Translations under genes and position numbers: made by a program | The notes under the pieces: model-generated | Databases searched by the model: none | What the model saw: the letters and a program-made list of their open reading frames with translations, nothing else | Told to the model about the DNA's origin: nothing | Source of the DNA: Kineosporia sp. A_224 | GTDB taxonomy: Bacteria; Actinomycetota; Actinomycetes; Actinomycetales; Kineosporiaceae | NCBI RefSeq assembly: GCF_002198655.1 | Contig: NZ_MWLN01000124.1 | Coordinates: 1 to 37,518, forward strand | Direction of reading: 5' to 3' | Length of the DNA: 37,518 nt | Shown here: in pieces, positions 1 through 6,590 of the stretch | How positions within the stretch are numbered: the stretch's first letter is position 1 | How the letters are laid out: every line of letters starts with the position of its first letter

Positions 1-498
1 CGGGCCGTTCAGTACACGCTGACCCTCAAGCGTGGGATCGGGTCGATGCCGGCGTGGCCGTGCGACAAGGTGCAGGTGCGGTTGACGACCAGCGGCGGGG
101 TCACCGAGACCGTCGGGTACAGGGTCGACCGTTCGGCGGCCTGGTTCGACCTGGATCCGTTGATCGAACGCACCGTCGCAGTCCCTGGCCCGGTCCCGGT
201 GGCGCAGTCGATCCTGTGCGCCGACGGCAACTCGTCGATGGACCAGGCGACGCCGACCCTGCGGTACTCCTCCCGCACGTTCGCGACCCCGGTGGAGGCG
301 CTGCGAGCGTTCCTCGTCTCCGCCGACGCGGCACCGCTCGACGTCCCGAGCGGCAGGCGCCCGTACACCGAGTACCGGGTGCGATCTGACGGCAGCCGCC
401 GTTTCGAGCACTACACGGACTGGAACGAGCACGTCGCCGTCGTCGCTGTGCCGGTCGCCGGGGGTTGGAGCCTGACCGGCTATGCGTCGACATGCTGA
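1..498 (+). CDS. Hypothetical protein, 5' end cut off by the window
   Basis: The reading frame is open from the first base and stops at TGA 496-498, so only the last 165 residues are visible. The first methionine in the window, at 46, is probably internal. The visible part is a mixed, mostly polar sequence with a cysteine in the Trp-Pro-Cys context near the beginning, a second in Leu-Cys-Ala-Asp, and a third as the last residue. That pattern would fit an extracytoplasmic, disulfide-containing domain. No enzyme motif or membrane segment is visible. Codon use is strongly G/C at third positions, which supports real coding. It lies outside the repeat-bounded island. I do not recognise the family. 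Confidence 0.6.
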   Translation, partial: RAVQYTLTLKRGIGSMPAWPCDKVQVRLTTSGGVTETVGYRVDRSAAWFDLDPLIERTVAVPGPVPVAQSILCADGNSSMDQATPTLRYSSRTFATPVEALRAFLVSADAAPLDVPSGRRPYTEYRVRSDGSRRFEHYTDWNEHVAVVAVPVAGGWSLTGYASTC

Positions 499-1768
499 TG
501 CGATGATCGGCGGCCAGGCTCGTGAGGTCTTGTCCGGAGGGTCGCCGGTCAGTGTGGGCCGCGGGAAGCGGCGGACCGTGGTTGGCCGGCCAGTTTCGGT
601 GGCAGTGGTGCGGCGCGGGCGGCCATGTGGACTCCTTGTGTTGCTTTCCAGCTAGCCGCGGACACGCCAGAGCCTCCGGGACCTACCGGCGCACATGCCG
701 GATCTCCGCGCAGTCCGGGTTCACCTCCCGAGCGCTGCTGGACGCCCTTCGTGATCTGTCGGCTCAAGGCCGAAGGGCACGAGTTCGCGGCGGGGCAGCC
801 CCGGCAAAGGCTGCATGCGGCCGTCGAAGGGGACCCACGGTCAAGGAGCGCTGAGCTGTTGCCGAGTGCGGCCCGACCCGGCCTCGGGTGGGTTTCGCTG
901 GGTGTGGGCCGGGCCGTCCCCGCGCCGCGACCGCGCACACGGCCACACGCTCCCGCAGATGACGCAGAAACCGCTCTCGGCGTGATGGCGGAAGCGATCG
1001 GCCAGACCGGCCGCCCCTTCCCGAACATCTGCCTGGTCGTCGTCCGGCGCGCGATGGCGGCCCCGGGGCCGGGGCTCGAACCCGAGGTCACGACGTTGGT
1101 CGACCTCAGTCATGCCTCAGGGTCGCGGAGGAAGCGTTCTGGCGACATCACGTGCCCGTCAACCCCACCTCAAGGAAGGCCCCGTCCTTGGCGAGGCAGG
1201 CGCCGCGTTCTTGCCCGCCGGTCCTGGACGGCTATCCCCGGTCCTGGACCGACAGCACCCACCCTGCCTCCCCTGGTCGTTGGTCGACATGGGCAAACGT
1301 CCCCGACCATGAGGCAGCAAGGAAGACCAAGGGGTTCGACTCGGCGGCCACTGCGGCGAGCCGGTCGGCGCCGCCGCCGCGCAGGTTGCTCCCTGAGCGA
1401 GACACCGACGCAGCAGCCCATCGGTGTTCTCGGCAACGGTCGCCCTGCCACGGGGATACCTGTGGCAGAAGAAGCGCTGGCATTGCCCTCGATCGATGAT
1501 CCGGCGGTGCGCGGCCATCTCCTGTGCCGTCCAGCAGGAGCAGGACTTCTCCCGCAGGCGGCACGTGGGGTGTCTGCGCCCGGTCCGCATCAGGAGAGGC
1601 GATGCCGGGATGGCCACGACGAGTGCTGGGGAACGCGTTGTGCGCTCCACAGGCCATGCGGGCCGCGCCCTGGTTCGGACTTGCCCGGCGCACAACGGAA
1701 CGATCCGGGCTGGGTGCTCCACTGTCCCTGGTCGCGACGTCCGTGCGGCGGCGTGCAGATCGGCCGGC
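499..1768. other. 1.27-kb gene-poor stretch with no intact gene
   Basis: Several long open frames cross this stretch on both strands, but their translations are arginine/proline/alanine-rich and low in complexity, as expected from GC-rich non-coding DNA. None has a convincing ribosome binding site or a recognisable domain. A minus-strand patch near 930-1010 reads as a short Cys-x-x-Cys segment ending in Trp-Pro-Cys. Such patches occur in small actinobacterial element proteins, but this one is too short to call. The only recognisable content is the IS30-like transposase remnant at about 1300-1550. Confidence 0.5.
1300..1550 (-). pseudogene. Decayed IS30-family transposase (C-terminal part)
   Basis: Reading the minus strand across two frames recovers, in the right order, pieces typical of the catalytic C-terminus of IS30-family transposases. 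They are TAQEMAAHRR (compare the family's DQG-EMA-H block), then FFCH followed in another frame by VSPWQ (compare YFCDPxSPWQR), then ENTDGLLRR (compare NENTNGLLRQ), then ADRLAAVAAESN (compare the D-LAAVAAELN block). The pieces sit in different frames, so at least two frameshifts have occurred. The N-terminal half, terminal inverted repeats and a target duplication were not found. It is non-functional. The family call rests on remembered family motifs and could be tested by a frameshift-aware protein search. Confidence 0.6.
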
Positions 1769-2839
1769 TCAGGCGAGCACGCCGACCTGGTAGCCGGCGA
1801 GGACCTTCCGCGCTGCGGCGTCCCGCGAGTGCTCCTCGAGGAACTCGCCGCCGTTCCCGCCGCACATCTCGACGATGCCCTCGCTGCCGCCGGGGTGTCG
1901 AGACACCCACTGGGTGAGGTCGTAGACCTTGCCCTCGACGATCGACCAGCAGTTGGACGTCGAGGAGTGGCTGGCGACCTGGGCCCGGGTGTACCGCGTC
2001 GTCGGGGCCGCCGCGACGGGAGCGGCGGCCGTCGGGCCGGCTGTGGCTGACCCGGCAGTACCGGTTGCGAGCGGTCCAACGGCGTACTTCGCGAGCGCGG
2101 CGGCGGGGCCGGCCTTGGTGGCGTGCTGGCCGCGGAAGGCCGCTGACGCGTCGACCCCGCACATCCCGGTGATCGTGCCGGGGCCGCCGGGATGCGCACC
2201 GATCCACGACGTGAGGTCGTAGACGGTTCCGTCGACGACCGACCAGCAGTCGGTGCGGGAGTTGTGCTTCGCCACGTCGGCCGACGTCGGGCCGCTGCCG
2301 CCGGACGCCGCAGCAGCGGGAGACTGGCTGCCGGCGGCGGGTGCGGTCGCCGTCCCCCCGCCCGGCGTCGTCGTCGCGGGTGCGCTGGCCGCCGCGGACT
2401 CCTGGGCTGCCGTCTTGGACTCCCAGACGGAGACGGCACCGCTGTGCCCGGCGAGCACGGTGAACCAGGTGGTGACGAGGGCGACGACGACGACACCGGC
2501 GCCGGCGGCCCGGGGCGCCCACGAGGGGGCGCCTGCGACCGGGCTGCGCTGCAGCCGCCACCACGCACCGGACACGACGAGAGCCAGGACGGCGAGGACC
2601 GGGAGGATCTCGCCGTAGCGCTCGTGGTCCTGCGCGACGCCGACCTGGTCGGCGAGCGACTCGCCCGTCTCCTCGGCGACCCACGCCGCTGCGGCCGCGG
2701 CGACAAGGCCGAGTACCGACAACCCGGCGAGCCGGGGGCGCAGCCGGGGGACCAGGACGGCGACGACGACGCCGAGCAGCGACAGGGGCAGCAGCACGGT
2801 CGCAGCGTGGACGACGAGCGGGTGCAGGGGCAGACTCAT
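1769..2839 (-). CDS. Membrane protein with two tandem cytochrome b5-like haem-binding domains
   Basis: 356 aa, ATG start at 2839. The N-terminus begins LPLHPLVVH and has about four hydrophobic segments in residues 1-140, resembling the DUF2231-type membrane domain. A Gly/Ala/Thr-rich linker follows. Two cytochrome b5-like domains follow: domain 1 has its HPGG motif at His216 and a second histidine in FRGQHA; domain 2 has HPGG at His315 and a second histidine in FLEEHS. Paired histidines are the axial haem ligands in this family. Both domains also contain C-W-S-x-V/I-x-G-x-VYDLT, the usual strand before the haem pocket. The topology suggests membrane-bound electron transfer with externally or internally tethered haem modules. 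The partner is unknown and no reductase gene is nearby. It lies outside the island, and a GGAGAGG sequence about 12 nt upstream may be the ribosome binding site. Confidence 0.85.
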   Translation of the reverse strand: MSLPLHPLVVHAATVLLPLSLLGVVVAVLVPRLRPRLAGLSVLGLVAAAAAAWVAEETGESLADQVGVAQDHERYGEILPVLAVLALVVSGAWWRLQRSPVAGAPSWAPRAAGAGVVVVALVTTWFTVLAGHSGAVSVWESKTAAQESAAASAPATTTPGGGTATAPAAGSQSPAAAASGGSGPTSADVAKHNSRTDCWSVVDGTVYDLTSWIGAHPGGPGTITGMCGVDASAAFRGQHATKAGPAAALAKYAVGPLATGTAGSATAGPTAAAPVAAAPTTRYTRAQVASHSSTSNCWSIVEGKVYDLTQWVSRHPGGSEGIVEMCGGNGGEFLEEHSRDAAARKVLAGYQVGVLA

Positions 2840-3527
2840 GGGGGCACGGACCTCTCCGGTCTGGACGATCAGGGACCCCTCGGTCCTTGTCCCGGAAGCC
2901 TTGCGCGCCGCCCTGAGCCGGTCGTTAGACCGACATTAGAGACTTCTCATTCGGCCCCCGCGGAGACGGCGCATTGCTCGAGCACGGAGCCGTCTGGGAC
3001 CCCCGGGGCGTCGTCGCGACCGTGCCCGCTCGAGTCGGGCATCCGCCGCCCCCATATCGCCCTGGAGCCGCCCTCGGGTCCTTCGTCGCATCCCCGCCGC
3101 TCTCGACCCGTCCCGGACAGCCGGGCACCGGCCCGGGTGTGGCGACCTCCACAGGCCCTGCGCCCCAACGGGTTGTGCTGGTGGACAAGCACATGCCCTA
3201 GGCGCGTCGTCGCGTCCGACCGCAACGGTCGCCCTGCCTGACCATCGGTCATGAGGTACGCGCCGACGGGGCGACGCCCGGCGGTGGATCACCGCCTGTG
3301 CAGGACGGCCATCCTTGCTGCGACGCCCTCTCGATCGTCGCCGCATACGCCGAAAGCGATGGTGCGATGATCCCTTCCAGCTGGCCGTTGCCCGGATGCA
3401 GATGGTGGATCGACCCACGGAACAGGCTGTGAGACACCCTGCGACGTTCCAGTCCGTACTGCTCCGTACCTGGACCATCGGTTTTCGCGTCCGCAATGGC
3501 TGTCGTCCGGTTTGAGTGGGTCCTGTT
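2840..3527. other. Intergenic stretch left of the island; no gene supported
   Basis: The 5' region of the cytochrome b5 gene lies at its left edge. The rest contains only low-complexity open frames. The last 50-60 bp before 3528 resemble the bases just before the right-hand repeat (about 37281-37333) with small gaps, so the repeat homology probably fades out leftwards instead of ending sharply. Confidence 0.4.
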
Positions 3528-3547
3528 GTGACCACCAAAGTGACCAC
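3528..3547 (+). repeat. GTGACCACC double motif, copy 1 (possible integrase arm site)
   Basis: Two copies of GTGACCAC spaced 12 bp apart, lying 57 bp left of the tRNA-derived core. The identical 20 bp recurs at 3769-3788 and 37334-37353. Short direct repeats on both sides of a tRNA core are the usual layout of arm-type binding sites for tyrosine integrases; that role is inferred. Confidence 0.55.
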
Positions 3548-3604
3548 TTGACCCGAAAACGATGCATGAAGCCAATGATCTACGACAAAAGCGCAGGTCA
3601 GGCG

Positions 3605-3646
3605 TGCCCCCGAGAGGACTCGAACCTCCGACACACGGTTTAGGAA
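3605..3646 (-). other. tRNA-Arg(CCT) 3' fragment, attachment core, left copy
   Basis: On the minus strand the segment reads from anticodon loop TTCCTAA (anticodon CCT at 3642-3644) through the 3' anticodon strand, variable loop, a T arm with TTCGAGT loop, and the acceptor strand CGGGGGC plus discriminator A at 3605. The sequence upstream of the anticodon loop does not form a D arm or a 5' acceptor strand, so this is not a functional tRNA. A fragment running from anticodon loop to 3' end is the typical core of tRNA-targeting integrative elements. The intact gene should lie to the right, beyond the window. Confidence 0.8.
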
Positions 3647-3768
3647 CCGATGCCCGTCCCGTTTGGGTGGGTAGTCGCAGGTGCGGTCTAGATCGGTGTT
3701 CGTGCTGGTCAGAGGCCAGATGACGTAGGAACGGCTCCGGTCCTGGCGGGTCGCTGCGGAGAGACGTA

Positions 3769-3788
3769 GTGACCACCAAAGTGACCAC
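3769..3788 (+). repeat. GTGACCACC double motif, copy 2 (possible integrase arm site)
   Basis: An exact 20-bp repeat of 3528-3547, located about 120 bp right of the tRNA-derived core. Together with copy 1 it brackets the core on both sides, like the P and P' arms of a phage-type attachment site. For the right-hand repeat the equivalent position (about 37575) falls outside the window. Confidence 0.55.
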
Positions 3789-4063
3789 CGGCGAGAGCAG
3801 TGCTCTGGACGCCGGAAGGGCTCGTTCCGTTCCCCGTAAACCGGCCCGCCCGGCGAGTCGATCGTCGGTTTGGTGCGGGCTCGATGTCAGGAGCCTCGGA
3901 CGTGATGACTCTTTCAGCATCCCCACAGAGCATAGGCAACCAAGAGTACGGCCCACCGCTCGCGTTGCAGGCGAGGGTCCAGGTGCTCGACCCCGGCACC
4001 GGCCGCGTCCTGGCGACCCCGCCGTCGGCGTCGTGGGTGTCGACGAGCCAACGCGGAGCCCGC

Positions 4064-5209
4064 ATGAGCGAGGTCGGCCCAGACGCCAGCGGCACGGACG
4101 ACAGAGCCGACACGGTCCAGCGTGACCTGCTGGTCGTGGAGGACCGGTTCGCGATCGTCCCGGAGTGGCTGCTCGACGCGGACGTCTCCGACGTGGCGGT
4201 CCGGTTGTACGCGGTGCTGCTGCGGTACGGGCAGACGTCAGGGGCGAGGATGCCGAGCCGGCGGCTGCTCGCGCAGCGGCTGCGGAAGCGGTCCACCGAC
4301 ACGGTCGACCGAGCAATGAAGGAACTGGTCGCGGTCGGGGCGGTGGTGGTCGAGCGCCGCCGGCATGGACTGGTCAACCTCACCAACCGGTACGTCGTCC
4401 GCACCGCCGCGCCTGGCTCGGGATCCGGCGCGCTGTCGGGTGCACCAGGCGCCCCGTCAGAAACCGCCTGCTCCGGTCTGCGAGCCGCTAGCGGAGGGGG
4501 TGGCCGCAGATCTGCGGCCACCCCCTCTCAACCACCGACCGCCCGCACGGCCCCGAGCGCGCGTGCTCGCTCGGGCACTGCCGAGGATGGCCGCAATTCT
4601 GCGGCCGGGGGTGGCCGCACGGATGCGGCCAGGGTGGCCGCAGATCTGCGGCCCGACCCAGAGTGCTTGACCCAGAGGAAGAACCCTCCTCCCCGGCCCT
4701 CCACGTCGCCCGCGGCCAGCGGCCGCGGACCGCGCCGGTCGAGCGACGGGGTCGAGCAGCGGCACGCTCGCTTGCTGGAGGCGGTCGGGCACCCGGACAT
4801 GGCGGACGTGGCTGCCCGGTGTGTCGAGCTCCGGGAGCACCTCGGGCTGCCCGCGCGGCTGTGGACTGAGACCGCCCTCCTCGGGGTCCTCGCGGACGCT
4901 GTCCTTGATCGGGGCCTGGCCGCGGACATCGCGGTCCCGGCGCTCTTGTCGTTGGCGGCCGACCCGGTGACCCGAAGCCCAGCACGACTGCCCTGCCCGG
5001 GGCCATGGTGGGAGCTGACGACCGCCCCTCAAGCAGGTGTGGCTGGGGAGTTCGCAACTGACGAACTGGCCGCGCTGGAGGCACGTCTGGCGGAAGTGGA
5101 CGGGGACCGGGTGCGGCTCCAGCGCCTCGCCCGTGAGCAACTCAGGCAGGAACGGCGACCGGTCACACGTCTGACCGTCGCCCGCCGGGCCTGCGCGCTA
5201 CTGGCGTGA
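4064..5209 (+). CDS. Winged-helix replication-initiator-like protein of an integrative element
   Basis: 381 aa. I chose ATG 4064 because GGAG lies 8 nt upstream and the open frame before it reads as non-coding. Residues about 20-115 form a helix-turn-helix domain beginning with a short strand around FAIVPEWLL. It contains the PSRRLLAQRL segment and a DTVDRAMKEL recognition-like helix, then a basic wing around VVERRRHG. This layout is known from small winged-helix proteins and Rep-type initiators of actinobacterial plasmids and integrative elements. A low-complexity linker (about 125-225) encodes four DNA palindromes. The C-terminal 150 residues are helical with no enzyme signature. It is the first gene inside the left att site, the usual place for element maintenance genes. 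It could be a transcriptional regulator instead of a replication protein. Confidence 0.65.
   Translation: MSEVGPDASGTDDRADTVQRDLLVVEDRFAIVPEWLLDADVSDVAVRLYAVLLRYGQTSGARMPSRRLLAQRLRKRSTDTVDRAMKELVAVGAVVVERRRHGLVNLTNRYVVRTAAPGSGSGALSGAPGAPSETACSGLRAASGGGGRRSAATPSQPPTARTAPSARARSGTAEDGRNSAAGGGRTDAARVAADLRPDPECLTQRKNPPPRPSTSPAASGRGPRRSSDGVEQRHARLLEAVGHPDMADVAARCVELREHLGLPARLWTETALLGVLADAVLDRGLAADIAVPALLSLAADPVTRSPARLPCPGPWWELTTAPQAGVAGEFATDELAALEARLAEVDGDRVRLQRLAREQLRQERRPVTRLTVARRACALLA
4502..4653 (+). repeat. Cluster of four 18-bp palindromes inside the winged-helix gene
   Basis: GGCCGCAGATCTGCGGCC occurs at 4502-4519 and 4636-4653. Near-identical forms, with only the centre changed, occur at 4589-4606 (centre ATT) and 4613-4630 (GGCCGCAC/GGATGCGGCC). 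The copies are in frame with the linker of the protein but are symmetrical DNA elements, so they are likely recognised as DNA. They could be iterons at a replication origin or autoregulatory operators for the helix-turn-helix protein encoded by the same gene. Confidence 0.7.
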
Positions 5210-5320
5210 CGCCGCACGGGTGCGGGACAGGGGCCGTGGCACGTGCGCTGGCTGGTTGCGGCGTCCGGCGGCCGTCACGGCCTGCTGCGCGTTCGGGTGC
5301 TCACGCGATGCGTGGAGCCC

Positions 5321-5392
5321 TACTCTGCCGTGGTGACGAACGCTGGATCGGCCGGAGCAACGGACGCTGCGTCACGGTTGGCGTCGCGGTGA
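5321..5392 (+). promoter_or_regulatory. Possible leaderless promoter and 19-20-codon leader ORF
   Basis: TACTCT at 5321-5326 resembles an actinobacterial -10 box and is followed 3-6 nt later by GTG codons at 5330 and 5333, the spacing of leaderless transcripts. From those codons a frame runs with a natural-looking Ser/Ala-rich start to TGA 5390-5392, which overlaps GTG 5389 of the next frame (GTGA). This suggests a leader peptide coupled to the membrane protein. The alternative is a frameshift or sequencing indel at the 5' end of that gene. No clear -35 box is seen. Confidence 0.35.
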
Positions 5393-6237
5393 CGCCTGCC
5401 GCTGGCGACGTACCCTCGAGCTCCGCCGACACGACAACCGCCGCCGCGGCCACGACTCTCGTGCCGACGGCACGGACGTTCACGGTCTGGCTGCGCATGC
5501 TTCGGCGGTCACCGGTTCCGGTCCTGGTGGCCATCCTGGTGTTCGCCGGGTGGATCGCGATCCTCGGTGTCCTCCCGTCTCCCGTCACTGACTGGGTGGG
5601 CTCAGCGTCGTGGGTCGTCGCGGTCGCGGTGTTCGTGCCCGCCCGTAGGCGAATGCTGTCCGGGGCCTTGCCCTGGGCGTCCGGCTTGGTTCCGGGGCGC
5701 CCGAGGATCGATGTCAAGGCAGGTGCGCCGGCGCCGCCCCGATGGCTGTGGAACAGCCCGCTCGGGCGTGCGTCCGCAGCGGGCGGTGTCGTCGCTGTGG
5801 CGGCAACAGGCGGGTTCGTCGTGGGCGCTGTCGTCGCCGGGGCTGACGGCAGTGGTTCAGGGCTCGGCCTGGCGCTCATCCTCGGCTTCTGCGCTCTTCT
5901 GGGAAGTAGCGGCGCCTGGATCTCGTTCGGCGAGATCCCGCAGGGCTGCCGGCACGTCGTGCGCCACGGGGTGCCGACCACCGTCACGGTTCTCGGCATC
6001 GAGCACGACGAGCAGCGCTGGCATGTGGAGCGGGCTGACCACGCCGGGGTCGTGGTCCTGGAGGCGTTCCGCGGCCGTTCCCGGCTCGTCGCCGGTGACG
6101 TCGTCCACCTGTGGCAAGCACCGGAACGCAAAGACCCGATGTACCGGCGCGTGGCCATCACCGGCCCGTTCGGCACGCTGTGGCCGTCGCTCCCGGACCT
6201 GCCGAAACCCACACAGGGCGCGACGGCCGGGAAGTGA
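5389..6237 (+). CDS. Four-segment membrane protein, function unknown
   Basis: 282 aa if started at GTG 5389. The frame stays open back to GTG 5206, which would overlap the stop of the preceding gene as GTGA, but the added residues look non-coding. After about 40 polar residues there are four hydrophobic segments. Two are close together near residues 42-65 and 72-90. Two more lie at about 125-180, including a Gly/Ala/Val-rich stretch. The last 85 residues are soluble, with a VTVLGIEHDE strand and an R-x-R-L-V-x-GDVVHLW segment that looks like a small beta-barrel, perhaps OB or NfeD-like. No catalytic residues stand out. It follows the winged-helix gene, so it may be an element-borne membrane partner. 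I do not recognise the family. Confidence 0.55.
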   Translation: MTPAAGDVPSSSADTTTAAAATTLVPTARTFTVWLRMLRRSPVPVLVAILVFAGWIAILGVLPSPVTDWVGSASWVVAVAVFVPARRRMLSGALPWASGLVPGRPRIDVKAGAPAPPRWLWNSPLGRASAAGGVVAVAATGGFVVGAVVAGADGSGSGLGLALILGFCALLGSSGAWISFGEIPQGCRHVVRHGVPTTVTVLGIEHDEQRWHVERADHAGVVVLEAFRGRSRLVAGDVVHLWQAPERKDPMYRRVAITGPFGTLWPSLPDLPKPTQGATAGK

Positions 6238-6315
6238 TCCGGAGCCCCAGGCGACAGGACACGGCTGCTGACACCCAGGCGTCGCCGCCACGGCGGACAG
6301 CGGCGGCCAGCCGGG

Positions 6316-6335
6316 TCTCCTGTCACCACAGGAGA
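6316..6335 (+). terminator. Hairpin terminator after the membrane protein gene
   Basis: A perfect 8-bp stem (TCTCCTGT / ACAGGAGA) with a CACC loop, about 80 bp after the stop at 6237. There is no T run, as is common for hairpin terminators in high-GC Gram-positives. It separates the maintenance genes from the GTPase genes. Confidence 0.5.
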
Positions 6336-6516
6336 ACCCCCAGGGGCTCGCCTGTGAGCGACTCTATGGTGTGTCTGGGGGCCATCTCAGTGCCGGGCAG
6401 GCCGAGCGGTTCGTGTTTCAGGCGTCCGCTGCCCAGCGTGGGCAACAGCGCGGGCCTTGGTCGATCACGCAAGGGAGAACCCGACGAGATGGCCACGCCG
6501 TGCCGGCGTCGGCATC

Positions 6517-6522
6517 TATAGT
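6517..6522 (+). promoter_or_regulatory. Possible -10 box for the GTPase operon
   Basis: TATAGT lies 69 bp before the GTG start at 6591 in otherwise GC-rich DNA. A small inverted repeat (CGCCG-TGC-CGGCG, 6496-6508) sits where the -35 region should be, and no good -35 hexamer is visible. Confidence 0.3.
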
Positions 6523-6590
6523 CAGATCGCGGTGGGGTAGGCGCGGGCTGCCCGCTGAAGATCGGATGGCTGCTTCATTGAGGGGCCTGC

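Larger units (their letters stand above)
3528..3712 (+). repeat. Left copy of the 185-bp island-flanking direct repeat (att site)
   Basis: This segment aligns without gaps to 37334-37518 in the same orientation, with about 12 mismatches counted by eye. It begins with the motif GTGACCACCAAAGTGACCAC and contains, on the minus strand, the 3' 42 bp of a tRNA-Arg(CCT) gene (3605-3646). It ends in a non-tRNA flank of about 66 bp that is also shared. The repeat therefore covers a tRNA-derived core plus both flanks, as expected of an element attachment site with its arms and not merely a duplicated tRNA end. Confidence 0.85.

Noticed and set aside
1060-1092. A T-arm-like segment (GGTTCGAGCC on the minus strand) suggesting a tRNA
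   Set aside because: No matching anticodon arm, D arm or 5' acceptor strand could be formed upstream; probably chance in GC-rich sequence.
625-1917. A 430-codon plus-strand frame in the gene-poor left stretch
   Set aside because: Low-complexity Arg/Pro/Gly sequence, no ribosome binding site, and it runs antisense over the IS30 remnant and into the 3' end of the cytochrome b5 gene.
4502-4653. Possible CRISPR array
   Set aside because: The repeats are short perfect palindromes at irregular spacing inside a coding frame, with no spacer-sized unique units and no cas genes.
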